Assembly (NCBI GenBank): GCA_963966275.1
Contig: CAWZYQ010000041.1
Coordinates: 1 to 27,288, forward strand
Length of the DNA: 27,288 nt
Source: UBA10427 sp003500135
Lineage (GTDB): Bacteria; Bacteroidota; Bacteroidia; Cytophagales; Cyclobacteriaceae
Reading direction: 5' to 3'
This document shows, in pieces, positions 6,871-15,323 of this stretch. The notes under the pieces are model-generated. The model did no database searches. It was given only the letters and a program-made list of their open reading frames with translations, and had not been told where the DNA came from. The number at the start of each line of letters is the position of its first letter. Position 1 is the stretch's first letter. Position numbers and translations under genes: made by a program.

Positions 6871-9800
6871 TTAATTTGACCAATCATTTTCAGCATTATA
6901 AAGTTCAAGGGCTTCCTGGTATTCGGGCACAAAAGCATCGTATGCCTTTTTGTTAAATGTCCTTAGGTCTTCCATTCCATCCCTGGCATAGGCGCGCAAC
7001 CCTACACGTATAGCCTGAAGTATATAAGCCTGATTGATCTGCACATCGTAAGGGTTGGTTTCAAGTGCCTGTATCAAAATTTCATAGGCAGCCTCCTGGT
7101 CCTTATTATAAAAATTGGCGTGGTAAACAGCAGATAATACAGCCTCTTCGACCATGGCATTCCTTTGGCTGAGTTCAAGGTACATCTGATAAGCTTTGTT
7201 CAGGTCGCCCGCCACTTCTTCAATCCTTGCTGTGGCCAATTGTGCATATGGCCCCAAGGCAGGAAAGTTTTCTTCAATTTCTTTTCCGAGTTCTTCCAGC
7301 ATTTTAGTGTCACTTTCCTGAAAATACAATAAGGTTAGCAAGCGCAGGTAGGGTTCATATACATAGTCCGCATTAAACTGACACCCCTCTGCCTTTACCA
7401 GCCATACTTTTACCATTTCATAGTCCTGATTGCGGTAGGCCCAATCGGCCAGCCACACATAAGCAGCAGCTTTAATATTGTCATCCATGATGGTCAGGAT
7501 AAAACCTTCCAGGATATCAATTGGCCAGTCCTCTGAGAAATAGCGAAGGAACACATACTTTTCTTCATCCGATATATCGGTAAGGGCGCTGATATTACTC
7601 GTACCGGCTAGCCTGATAATTTCTTCACCCATAGCCTTACCTTCGGTATCAGCCTGAATGATCCTGCGCCAAATGTCAAGGCCTTCATCAGTTTTACCGG
7701 CTTCAAGAAGGGAAAGGCCCCAGCCGGGAAGCGCTTTACCAAGCCCTTTTCGGACGGCCTTTTCGTAGTTTTCAGCAGCGAGCATAGGTGCTCTGTGCTG
7801 CAGGGCAATATTGCCAAGGGTGTAAGCAAATACTCCTTCTCTAACCCCCTGCCTGGCCACCATGCTGCTCAGTGTAGCAACAGATTGGTTTACTTCCCCG
7901 CTTTTGGCAGATGCCACGGCCCCAACAAAGCGAAGGGGTTCCTCCATCCAGTATGAGTTGCTTGCCTCGTAATAGGCTTTCATTTGTTGCCAAAATGAGC
8001 TATCGGCTAAGGGCGGACGGTTAAGCAAAACATTGTAATTGAAAACAAGTTCCTGCGGGCTTACCTTATCGGGATTGCCAAAACGGTAACCGGCCGAAGT
8101 ATCGACGTTTACATAAGCCCTGTTGGCGAAAGTCAACAGATTGCTTCGATACGCCTTGTCATCGCTTTCTGACCAAATTTGAGCAAGGGTGTCGGTAGTA
8201 AATTCGTAGTTCTTTTGTGCCAGAAGACCAACCATATTGGTCCGGGCTTCATCACGGCTTTTTCGCTTTGCCAGGGCATTTTCGAGGAAGTAAAAGGCAG
8301 AATCGGAAATGTCGGTGGCGCCAAATGCCAGTGCCAGATTGTTTTGCAGCGGTCCGCTTTCAGGGAATATTATGACGGCATTTTTCAACAGGAATAAACC
8401 GTCAAAAAACTGATCGCGATCCAGATAGCGCTGTGAAAGGTTGGCCATAGCATATGGTGACGGGCGCTTCTCGATCGACTGCGCCAGATATCGGATTTCC
8501 TTTTTCTGATTGCCATCTTCATGTGCCAGGCTTGCCAGAGCATAGTTGGAGCGATGGCTTTTTTGTCCCAAACCAACGGCTTGCTGGTAATAGTGTTCTG
8601 CCACGGCGCTGTTATCGGTAATCCTGTAAATGTCGCCTATGCCGGACAGGTACCCTGAAATTCCCTGTTGATAGGGTAACATTTGCGATACAAAAAACAA
8701 GGCTGCCACAGCGATGGTACCTGCAAAGCGAGAGGTGAAGTAAGGCATTCTGCTGGGTTTGTACATTACCTTCGACACCTGTTGGTTTTCATAAAGCAGC
8801 TGGATGAAGTTGGTAAGGATATAAAAGAAGAAGATAAGGCTGTAACCCAGCTGGCTGAATACGATGGCATCCTCTATCACTTCCAGCATGGCATCGTTGG
8901 CAGTGATAAAAAAGAAGGAGATGGTGTTTGTCGAGATAAATGCCAGAAGCAGATAGACCACTGCTCCCTTGGTTTTGAAACGGAATATGTACTGATAGTT
9001 GACTTCGCGCTGGCGAAAACCCCATATTCCGGCAATGGTGTTGATGGCAAAAAGCCAGAAAGCATCGATCAAAGTAAGCTCCCATTCAATGATCCTTCTG
9101 TTGTACAAATACACTAACAGGGCGTTGCCCAGGTATAATATGCTGAAGATCAGAAAATGCGTCAGCGTATTTTTATCGCCCGAACGATTGTAGTAAGTGA
9201 TCACGTTGAGTGCGCCGGCAATCACTTCATGGCCGATGAGCAGAGTGAAATAAATGGTGATAAAAAGTGGCGCCAGAATTCCGTATTGCGCCCATTGAAA
9301 TGCCGGCATTTGGGCTTCAGAAAGATAGAGCACTAAACCCGTCATAATGGCCCCGGCGAAAAGCATGAATCCCATACGTGTAGCCATAGAGGCATTATTG
9401 CGAAAGGCATGGAGGTAGTATCCCAGTGGCAATAAACATATCATGGGGATGATGAGCCCTGTTTTGTTGTATTGATCGAGCAACAATAAGTTTTCAAGCC
9501 GGAATGCGATGAATATAATGATCAGAAGCGCCGAGGCTACAATAAACCAAAAGCGCGAGCAGGTAGTGGCATAGGCATACAGGATTAATAATGATGACAG
9601 GAAAAGGGCGTAAAAAGCTATACTAAGCGTCGGATGAATTTCCAATGGGCCCGCCTCGAAATGCTGTTGGATGACAAATTGCTCCACATAAATCGGAATT
9701 TTGTTCAGTCCGACAAAAAACTCATCAAACAGTACCTGCTGAGGCCTTACAGTAGATATCACTTCCCAGTTTATGGAAAACCCTGTCCCTGTGCCATAAG

Positions 9801-9906
9801 CAATAAAATAAATGACCAGGGAAATCAACAGAACTGATAAAAGACTGATGTACCAGTACCTTTCCCTTTTTGGCCATTGGTTCCAGAATGGAATGTTTTC
9901 GAACAT
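6871..9906 (-). CDS. Multi-pass membrane protein with a long TPR region, function unknown
   Basis: A 1011-residue protein. The first 411 residues contain about eleven hydrophobic helices (near 18-38, 95-113, 118-136, 151-168, 178-196, 208-234, 248-268, 278-297, 314-334, 351-372, 394-411). The remaining 600 residues are helical and contain recognisable TPR units, for example AVAEHYYQQAVGLGQ, DSAFYFLENALAK, AAENYEKAVRKGLGKA, and a last set near YEILIQALETNPYDVQINQA. The TPR part is expected on one side of the membrane as a protein-binding scaffold. I see no catalytic motif. It starts 4 nt after the gatC stop, so it is cotranscribed with gatC and plsC. A link to lipid or envelope assembly through plsC is possible but is only inference. 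The size and architecture are unusual. Confidence 0.75.
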   Translation of the reverse strand: MFENIPFWNQWPKRERYWYISLLSVLLISLVIYFIAYGTGTGFSINWEVISTVRPQQVLFDEFFVGLNKIPIYVEQFVIQQHFEAGPLEIHPTLSIAFYALFLSSLLILYAYATTCSRFWFIVASALLIIIFIAFRLENLLLLDQYNKTGLIIPMICLLPLGYYLHAFRNNASMATRMGFMLFAGAIMTGLVLYLSEAQMPAFQWAQYGILAPLFITIYFTLLIGHEVIAGALNVITYYNRSGDKNTLTHFLIFSILYLGNALLVYLYNRRIIEWELTLIDAFWLFAINTIAGIWGFRQREVNYQYIFRFKTKGAVVYLLLAFISTNTISFFFITANDAMLEVIEDAIVFSQLGYSLIFFFYILTNFIQLLYENQQVSKVMYKPSRMPYFTSRFAGTIAVAALFFVSQMLPYQQGISGYLSGIGDIYRITDNSAVAEHYYQQAVGLGQKSHRSNYALASLAHEDGNQKKEIRYLAQSIEKRPSPYAMANLSQRYLDRDQFFDGLFLLKNAVIIFPESGPLQNNLALAFGATDISDSAFYFLENALAKRKSRDEARTNMVGLLAQKNYEFTTDTLAQIWSESDDKAYRSNLLTFANRAYVNVDTSAGYRFGNPDKVSPQELVFNYNVLLNRPPLADSSFWQQMKAYYEASNSYWMEEPLRFVGAVASAKSGEVNQSVATLSSMVARQGVREGVFAYTLGNIALQHRAPMLAAENYEKAVRKGLGKALPGWGLSLLEAGKTDEGLDIWRRIIQADTEGKAMGEEIIRLAGTSNISALTDISDEEKYVFLRYFSEDWPIDILEGFILTIMDDNIKAAAYVWLADWAYRNQDYEMVKVWLVKAEGCQFNADYVYEPYLRLLTLLYFQESDTKMLEELGKEIEENFPALGPYAQLATARIEEVAGDLNKAYQMYLELSQRNAMVEEAVLSAVYHANFYNKDQEAAYEILIQALETNPYDVQINQAYILQAIRVGLRAYARDGMEDLRTFNKKAYDAFVPEYQEALELYNAENDWSN

Positions 9907-9910
9907 ATGT

Positions 9911-10198
9911 TTAATCTAAGAACTTGGGCACACGGAAAAAGCCTTCATCTTTTTTCGGTGCATTTTTTAATGCGCTATCATGTGGAAGCTGATTTTTTAC
10001 TTCATCAGACCGGAATACGTTGGTCTCGAAAGACATGTTGGTGATGGGTTCCACGCCTTCGGTATCTATCTCGTTAAGTTGCTCCACCCAGGTGAGGATT
10101 TCCTCCAGGTCTTTCATCATACCGGGCCCATCTTCTTCCCTGAGTTCAAGCCTGGCCAGGTGTGCCAATTTGTGGAGCGTATCTTTGTCTATTTTCAT
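9911..10198 (-). CDS. gatC: Asp-tRNA(Asn)/Glu-tRNA(Gln) amidotransferase subunit GatC
   Basis: A 95-residue protein of normal GatC length. It reads MKIDKDTLHKLAHLARLEL at the start, has the central EILTWVEQLNEIDTEGVEP and the C-terminal PHDSALKNAPKKDEGFFRVP. All of these are hallmark GatC segments; the last wraps around GatA in the amidotransferase. The subunit is needed for the GatCAB enzyme that converts Glu-tRNA(Gln) or Asp-tRNA(Asn) to the amidated forms in the cytoplasm. gatA and gatB are not in the window, which is common in Bacteroidota. Its start lies inside the end of plsC, overlapping by 53 bp in a different frame, which suggests translational coupling. Confidence 0.95.
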   Translation of the reverse strand: MKIDKDTLHKLAHLARLELREEDGPGMMKDLEEILTWVEQLNEIDTEGVEPITNMSFETNVFRSDEVKNQLPHDSALKNAPKKDEGFFRVPKFLD

Positions 10199-10922
10199 GG
10201 CTTAATTTTCTTAATTCCTGATCAATAATTTGATAAACCTGTTCTTTTAGTTTTGGGAGGTCGTCCAAAGTTAATCCTTCCGTAGCAACAGGCTTTTCAA
10301 AAATCACCACTGATTTATGCCAACGCATGGCAAAGGTATCATCATCCGGCAAAATTAACCAATTATATGGAATGATTACCGGAACAATAGGCGCTTGCTT
10401 TTCAATAGCCAACCGAAAGGCGCCATCTTTAAAACGTGCCATTTCAGGCGGGTTTTTTGCCATTATGCCACCTTCAGGAAAAATAATCAGGCTCTTGCCA
10501 TGATCAAGCGCTTCCTTGGCTCTTTCCAACAGTGTATAAAAACTTTTGGGGTTTTCACGGTTTACACCGAGATGGATTCTTCTAAACATATAACCGAATA
10601 CAGGTATTTTGGACAAAGAACTCTTGCCAACATAAATAGCGTCATTGGGTATGCGACCCAATATTGGTATGTCCAAGTATGAAAAGTGGTTGGCACAAAA
10701 GATATAATTCTGATTGGATTTAAGTTTTTCACGGTAATAGTACCGGTTTGGCATGCCAATCATGGCAAAGAATGCCACTGCCCAAATCCGGTTGATGAAA
10801 AATACGACCTTTCCACGATGGTTGAGTTGTATGGCAATAAAAAAGAAAGGCATCAGCAGGAGAAACACCAGCGAAAAGCATATCAAAACGTACAGGCTGT
10901 AAGCTCTTCTCATCCAGATCAT
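10146..10922 (-). CDS. plsC: 1-acyl-sn-glycerol-3-phosphate acyltransferase (PlsC family)
   Basis: A 258-residue inner-membrane acyltransferase that would convert lysophosphatidic acid to phosphatidic acid. An N-terminal hydrophobic anchor spans about residues 8-32. The HX4D catalytic motif is NHFSYLD at 78-84 (His79, Asp84). The glycerol-phosphate-binding motif is FPEGG at 148-152, and the later VPVIIPYNW matches block IV. The ATG at 10922 gives MIWMRRAYS; the ATG three codons later is an equally good start. The last 18 codons overlap the beginning of gatC. The family contains several lysophospholipid acyltransferases with different acceptors, so the symbol is given at family level. Confidence 0.88.
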   Translation of the reverse strand: MIWMRRAYSLYVLICFSLVFLLLMPFFFIAIQLNHRGKVVFFINRIWAVAFFAMIGMPNRYYYREKLKSNQNYIFCANHFSYLDIPILGRIPNDAIYVGKSSLSKIPVFGYMFRRIHLGVNRENPKSFYTLLERAKEALDHGKSLIIFPEGGIMAKNPPEMARFKDGAFRLAIEKQAPIVPVIIPYNWLILPDDDTFAMRWHKSVVIFEKPVATEGLTLDDLPKLKEQVYQIIDQELRKLSHENRQRYAPQIGTPGQA

Positions 10923-11128
10923 ATGACTGCAAATAAAGCGGGTTCTTCTAAATTTTACAATGAAAAGCTGTTCTACCCCCTATAATATCCGATAATTAAG
11001 GAGAAAGCGATTAGTTGACTATTCCACATAATTGAAATAGATGAAATATTATTCACAATTTGACGTTTTATTTTCGTTTCAATTAAACATTATCTTCCAA
11101 AAGTGGTCTAACTTTTATAAATTACCAT

Positions 11129-12226
11129 GTGATATTTATGATGATGGAACTGGTGCGTGGAATCAAATACTACATTTTTAGGGTTGCCTATATCATGGTA
11201 GCGCTGTTCGCAGTGTCTTGCGATGAAGAAGATTTCGAGCCGGGAGACCTCATGTTAAGAAATCTAACTCAGGAAGAACAGCAACTCATCAATGCCTCCA
11301 ATCAATACGCCATAGACCTTCTGGCCCTTCAGGCACAAAGCCGCAGCCAGGCTGTTTTTTCACCACTCGGAATAGGCATGAGCCTGAGTTTGTTTCAAAA
11401 TGCGGCCAATGGAGACCAAAGACGGGCAATAGGAAATGAACTGGGAACACAAATCCCTCCTTACAAACTCAACAAATCCTTCTACAAGCTGCTTACCATG
11501 ATCGATGCAGTGGGTGATGACCGTAATATGTTCCTCAGAAATTCTATCTGGCATCGCAATGTAATGGATCTCGATCCTGTTTTTGAAAGTGTCGCCATGG
11601 CATACTATCAAACAGAAGTATATCCTATTGATTTCAAAAGGGAAAAATCCAATAGCAAAGTAAAAGAATGGGTTTATCTGAATTCGGATGGAAAAATGGA
11701 AAGCGCTTCCGATTTCAGCATCACTGATGATCTTCGGTTTGTTTCGATTATGAGTTTGGAATCAGGGATTGAAACTTCCCGCATGAAATATTTTTCTGAT
11801 GAAAAAGTACAATACTGGGAAGCGCCTTTGACCATCGGGCCGGTATCCATTCAGGTAATTCTTCCTAATGAGCCTCTGAGTGAAGCGTCTGAAGATATGC
11901 ACCTGGGACTGATGGAGTTCTACCACAAAAAAGCGCTTCCCGCTAAATCCGGTTTTCCTGTTCAGCAACTTCAGTTTTCCGACAATGTAGAAGTAAGCCA
12001 GTTTTTCAAATTGAAACAGGATAATAATATTTTGCTCGAGCGCCTTTTTGCAAAACCTTCAGATATTGATAAAATAAAAATAGAACAAAAACTTCAAATC
12101 AAACTTGGCGCCTCAACCCCGGTAAATATAGATTTTAACATTCCGAATAACACTTCAGGATTATTCTTTATCACTGATAATCACACCAGAAGTATTCTGT
12201 TTTGCGGAATATTTAATGGCAATTGA
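11129..12226 (+). CDS. Serpin-family lipoprotein with an atypical, shortened reactive-centre region
   Basis: A 365-residue protein with a lipoprotein signal (lipobox AVSC, Cys31). It shows serpin landmarks in order: QAVFSPLGIGMSLSLFQNAANGD (76-96), the FLRNSIWHRN strand (135-144), the IQVILPNE strand (241-248), and the C-terminal FFITDNHTRSILFCGIF (346-362), which corresponds to the serpin signature FLFxIxDxxTxxILFxGxxxxP. Inhibitory serpins have a hinge like GTEAAAAT and a 30-40 residue reactive-centre loop just before that signature. Here the segment is KLGASTPVNIDFNIPNNTSG, shorter and without the alanine-rich hinge. Protease inhibition by the normal trapping mechanism therefore looks unlikely. 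The gene is divergent from plsC with 206 bp between, and stands alone before the leuA leader. The start is uncertain among several ATGs in the first six codons. Confidence 0.78.
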   Translation: MIFMMMELVRGIKYYIFRVAYIMVALFAVSCDEEDFEPGDLMLRNLTQEEQQLINASNQYAIDLLALQAQSRSQAVFSPLGIGMSLSLFQNAANGDQRRAIGNELGTQIPPYKLNKSFYKLLTMIDAVGDDRNMFLRNSIWHRNVMDLDPVFESVAMAYYQTEVYPIDFKREKSNSKVKEWVYLNSDGKMESASDFSITDDLRFVSIMSLESGIETSRMKYFSDEKVQYWEAPLTIGPVSIQVILPNEPLSEASEDMHLGLMEFYHKKALPAKSGFPVQQLQFSDNVEVSQFFKLKQDNNILLERLFAKPSDIDKIKIEQKLQIKLGASTPVNIDFNIPNNTSGLFFITDNHTRSILFCGIFNGN

Positions 12227-12256
12227 TTTCATTTGCAATATTTTTTTAAATAATTC

Positions 12257-12288
12257 TTGCCTTTTCGCAAAACAAGCGCTTACTTTTA
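12257..12288 (+). promoter_or_regulatory. Candidate leuA promoter
   Basis: TTG (12257-12259) is followed after 21 bp by TACTTTTA (12281-12288), seven of eight bases of the Bacteroidota TAnnTTTG element. Transcription would begin near 12294, just upstream of the leucine leader peptide. The element is plausible by position but not exact. Confidence 0.35.
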
Positions 12289-12325
12289 TATCCATTAATC
12301 AAATTTGAAATTTTACATTATTACA

Positions 12326-12385
12326 TTGAATAAGCGCTACTCACTCAGCCTGAACTTACTTGCACTGCTGCTTGACATGCTGTAG
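12326..12385 (+). CDS. Leucine-rich leader peptide of the leuA attenuator
   Basis: A small open frame too short for ordinary gene finding. From TTG at 12326 it encodes a 19-residue peptide, MNKRYSLSLNLLALLLDML, ending at TAG 12383-12385. Eight of its codons after the start are leucine (CTC, CTG, TTA, CTT, CTG, CTG, CTT, CTG). No ATG is available upstream in this frame; an alternative TTG start at 12305 would give 26 residues beginning MKFYIITLNK. The frame sits between a candidate promoter and a set of mutually exclusive hairpins directly before leuA. This is the expected place and composition for a leucine attenuator peptide sensed by ribosome stalling. Confidence 0.8.
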   Translation: MNKRYSLSLNLLALLLDML

Positions 12386-12452
12386 CGCCGGTTGGGTACT
12401 GCTTATATAAAATTATTTGGGCCATTCCCAACCTGGTGAATGGTCTTTTTTT
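12334..12452 (+). promoter_or_regulatory. Transcription attenuator controlling leuA
   Basis: Four segments pair in the classical way. Segments 1:2 are GCGCTAC (12334-12340) with GTAGCGC (12382-12388), the latter containing the leader stop codon. Segments 2:3 (antiterminator) are GGTTGGG (12390-12396) with CCCAACC (12427-12433), seven perfect pairs. Segments 3:4 (terminator) are GGCCATTC (12420-12427) with GAATGGTC (12438-12445), followed by seven T. Stalling at the leucine codons would cover segment 1 and free 2 to pair with 3, so leuA is transcribed. When leucyl-tRNA is plentiful the ribosome reaches the stop, covers segment 2, and the terminator forms. The pairings are seen directly; the mechanism is inferred from known leu/trp/his attenuators. 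Confidence 0.85.
12420..12452 (+). terminator. Attenuator terminator (3:4 hairpin) before leuA
   Basis: Eight-pair stem (one G-U) with a 10-nt loop and a run of seven T at 12446-12452, ending 12 bp before the leuA ATG. It overlaps the antiterminator arm CCCAACC, so the two structures exclude each other. Confidence 0.85.
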
Positions 12453-12464
12453 GTGGTAAACAAC

Positions 12465-13625
12465 ATGGATATGGACAAGGTATTTATTTTTGACACAACA
12501 TTGCGTGATGGCGAGCAGGTGCCGGGCTGTCAGTTGAACACTGAAGAAAAAATTGAAGTGGCAAAGGCGCTGGAAGGTCTCGGTGTGGATATAATTGAAG
12601 CCGGTTTTCCCGTTTCCAGCCCGGGCGACTTTAAGTCTGTCGTGGAAATCTCCAAAGCGGTACGCGAACCTGTGATCTGTGGCCTGACCAGAGCAGTGGA
12701 AAAAGACATCACCGTGGCAGCGGAAGCACTTCAATATGCGAAAAGAAAGCGTATCCATACCGGTATTGGCGCCTCGGATCTCCACATTTTCACTAAGCTT
12801 CGTTCCACCCGGGACAAAGTGCTCGAAAGAGGGGTGGAGGCCGTAAAGCTTGCGAAAAAGTATGTGGAAGATGTTGAGTTTTATGCTGAAGACGCCGGTC
12901 GCGCAGATTTGGATTATCTTGTTCAATTGGTCACCGCCGTAATAAAAGCAGGCGCTACCGTTGTAAATATTCCTGATACAACCGGTTACAACCTGCCTTG
13001 GGTATTTGGCGAGAAGATCAAATACCTGAAAGAAAATGTGCCTAACTTCGATAATGCCATTATATCCGTTCACTGCCACAATGACCTTGGTTTGGCGACC
13101 GCCAACACCATCTCTGGTTTGGCCAATGGCGCCCGGCAGGCAGAAGTGACCCTTAACGGTGTAGGGGAACGTGCGGGCAATACCTCGCTTGAGGAAACGG
13201 TCATGATCATGAAAAGCCACAAGCGCCTGGGCCTCGATACCGGAATTGATACAAAGAAATTAAAACCCACCAGCGAATTGGTGTCATCATTGATGCGTAT
13301 GCCGGTACAGGCCAATAAAGCGATTGTGGGTAAAAATGCCTTTGCGCACTCATCAGGCATCCACCAGGATGGTTTCCTGAAGAACCGGGAAAATTATGAA
13401 GTGATCAAACCGGAAGATGTGGGTGTGGACCAGTCCGAGATCGTGCTCACTGCAAGAAGTGGCAAGCACGCTTTGAAATACCGGTTACTGAATATAGGTT
13501 ATGAAATCAAACCCGAACAACTGCCCGAAGTGTACGAGAAATTCCTGGAACTGGCAGATGTGAAAAGACAGATCGATGATAAAGACCTGCGCACAATGAT
13601 GGAAAAAGAGTTTGTTTATAAATAG
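12465..13625 (+). CDS. leuA: 2-isopropylmalate synthase, short form
   Basis: A 386-residue enzyme condensing acetyl-CoA with 2-oxoisovalerate, the first committed step of leucine synthesis. It has FDTTLRDGEQVPG (9-21, metal-binding Asp15), the VHCHND motif (202-207, metal-ligand His203 and His205), NGVGERAGNTSLEE (231-244), and the linker region AFAHSSGIHQDGFL (292-305). It ends at residue 386 and lacks the C-terminal LeuA allosteric domain (about 120 residues) found in full-length enzymes, as is usual in Bacteroidota. Leucine feedback inhibition of the usual kind is therefore unlikely, and control may rest on the attenuator upstream. I placed the start at ATG 12465; an upstream TTG at 12417 lies before and inside the terminator stem and is rejected. 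No Shine-Dalgarno is visible. leuB, leuC and leuD are not in the window. Confidence 0.93.
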   Translation: MDMDKVFIFDTTLRDGEQVPGCQLNTEEKIEVAKALEGLGVDIIEAGFPVSSPGDFKSVVEISKAVREPVICGLTRAVEKDITVAAEALQYAKRKRIHTGIGASDLHIFTKLRSTRDKVLERGVEAVKLAKKYVEDVEFYAEDAGRADLDYLVQLVTAVIKAGATVVNIPDTTGYNLPWVFGEKIKYLKENVPNFDNAIISVHCHNDLGLATANTISGLANGARQAEVTLNGVGERAGNTSLEETVMIMKSHKRLGLDTGIDTKKLKPTSELVSSLMRMPVQANKAIVGKNAFAHSSGIHQDGFLKNRENYEVIKPEDVGVDQSEIVLTARSGKHALKYRLLNIGYEIKPEQLPEVYEKFLELADVKRQIDDKDLRTMMEKEFVYK

Positions 13626-13649
13626 GCTTATTAGTTAACCATTCTGAAT

Positions 13650-13682
13650 AAAGGCGTTTTCTTGATGAATCCGCCCTTTTTT
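13650..13682 (+). terminator. Probable terminator after leuA
   Basis: AAAGGCG (13650-13656) pairs with CGCC-C-TTT (13672-13679 with one bulged C), and six T end the structure at 13682. It lies 25-57 bp past the leuA stop. Confidence 0.5.
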
Positions 13683-13760
13683 AATTGCCAGTAAATTGTG
13701 GCGCTTTATCTTTTCTTTCCTGTGTAATGTTTAATAATTTAGAGTAGAAATAAACACTCT

Positions 13761-15254
13761 ATGAAGAAAATTCTAAGCGCTGAGCAAACGCGCGATGTGG
13801 ATGCCTATACCATTAAAATCGAGCCCATTGCTTCCATAGACCTGATGGAGCGAGCCAGCAGGGCTTTTGTCGATTGGTTTGTAAGCAATATGCCCGATCG
13901 ACAGGTTATGGTGTTCTGTGGGCATGGAAATAATGGTGGTGACGGCCTGGCCATTGCCCGAATGCTTCATACAAAAGGCTGGGGGGTTAAGGCTTTTATG
14001 GTTTCAAAAGAAAAAAAGAAAAGTGAAGACTGTGCCGTCAATCTTGAACGACTGGAAAAGATCATCCCGGTTAATGATATTAGTGAGGAGCAGGATTTTC
14101 CAGACTGCAATGAGGGTGGTCTTATCATTATTGATGCCATTTTCGGTTCAGGTCTATCACGTCCCGTTGAAGGCTTATATGCCGGACTTATTGAACATCT
14201 GAATATGGCCAGCGCCATACGGGTGGCGGTAGATATCCCTTCCGGGCTTTTTGCCGATCAGCCAACCGGAAGTGCAGTTCGTTTTAAGAGCGATTATTGC
14301 GTCACTTTCCAGCAGCCCAAGCTTAGCTTCCTGTGGGCAGAAAATAAAATACCTCATTTTGAAGCAGTGGATATCGGTTTGTCAAAAACAGCTATCTCAA
14401 ACAGTGATTCCAAATATTATTATGTAGAAAAGGAAGATATTACATTTAAGGCAAGGGAAAAGTTTGCTCATAAGGGGGATTTCGGCCGGGTTCTGCTCAT
14501 AGCAGGAAGCTATGGGAAAATGGGAGCTGCCGTTCTGGCGGCCCGCGCCTGTATGCGCTCAGGTGCAGGGCTACTTACCGTGCACCTGCCTCAAAAGGGT
14601 TATGATATTGTGCAAACCACTTTCCCGGAAGCGATGTGCACTGTTTCGAAGGGCGACAGGTACATTACCGATTTACCGGATACAACGAATTATGATGTGA
14701 TTGGTATTGGTCCCGGTATAGGTACAAATGCTGAAACAGCCGAAATGCTCAAAAAGCTATTTTCAACCACGGCAAAACCAATGGCGCTCGATGCCGATGC
14801 ACTGAATATCCTTTCGGAAAATCCGGACTTGATCCAACAAATCCCTAAAGGATCAGTGTTTACGCCTCATCCCGGTGAATTTGCCCGGCTGATTGGGGGA
14901 ATTGAGAATGACCTGCAAAGGTTGGAACGTCTCAAACAGTTCGCAATAGAACATCAATTGGTTGTGGCGCTGAAAGGTGCGCATACGGCAGTAGCTACTC
15001 CAAACGGTAAAATTTATTTTAATGGCACGGGTAATCCTGGTATGGCAAGCGGGGGCAGTGGTGATGTTTTAACCGGAATAATTACGGCGCTTCTGGCACA
15101 AACTAGCGACAGTGTGGAGGCTGCGGTCAAAGGTGTTTTTATTCATGGTTTTGCCGCAGATTTGGCTGCCAATCAAAAGGGGCATCAGGGACTGATTGCT
15201 TCAGATATCATCGAAGCACTCCCCGAGGCCTTTATGACACTTACTAAAAACTGA
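13761..15254 (+). CDS. nnr: Bifunctional NAD(P)H-hydrate epimerase / ADP-dependent NAD(P)H-hydrate dehydratase
   Basis: A 497-residue metabolite-repair enzyme. The N-terminal YjeF epimerase domain (about 1-210) has GHGNNGGDGLAIAR (54-67), DAIFGSGLSRP (125-135, catalytic Asp expected at 125) and VDIPSG (157-162). The C-terminal ribokinase-like dehydratase domain (about 218-497) has AGSYGKMGAA (248-257), TPHPGEFARL (368-377) and GGSGDVLTG (431-439, catalytic Asp435). Together they return damaged R- and S-NAD(P)H hydrates to NAD(P)H in the cytoplasm. The two-domain form is the common bacterial one. The gene stands 135 bp after leuA, past a probable terminator, and converges with rarA, leaving 69 bp between the two stops. 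Confidence 0.94.
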   Translation: MKKILSAEQTRDVDAYTIKIEPIASIDLMERASRAFVDWFVSNMPDRQVMVFCGHGNNGGDGLAIARMLHTKGWGVKAFMVSKEKKKSEDCAVNLERLEKIIPVNDISEEQDFPDCNEGGLIIIDAIFGSGLSRPVEGLYAGLIEHLNMASAIRVAVDIPSGLFADQPTGSAVRFKSDYCVTFQQPKLSFLWAENKIPHFEAVDIGLSKTAISNSDSKYYYVEKEDITFKAREKFAHKGDFGRVLLIAGSYGKMGAAVLAARACMRSGAGLLTVHLPQKGYDIVQTTFPEAMCTVSKGDRYITDLPDTTNYDVIGIGPGIGTNAETAEMLKKLFSTTAKPMALDADALNILSENPDLIQQIPKGSVFTPHPGEFARLIGGIENDLQRLERLKQFAIEHQLVVALKGAHTAVATPNGKIYFNGTGNPGMASGGSGDVLTGIITALLAQTSDSVEAAVKGVFIHGFAADLAANQKGHQGLIASDIIEALPEAFMTLTKN

Positions 15255-15323
15255 GTTTTTCACTCCAATTAGGATTTTGCCCACTATATGCCGCAAAGTT
15301 TATATTGGCCTGACTTAGAGCGG

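Noticed and set aside
12417..12464. TTG start extending LeuA by 16 residues
   Set aside because: It would begin translation before and within the attenuator terminator stem; the ATG at 12465 gives the normal LeuA N-terminus.
12345..13220. 291-codon frame on the minus strand opposite leuA
   Set aside because: It is the antisense shadow of a strongly conserved enzyme and begins within leuA; no recognisable motif and no start signal.
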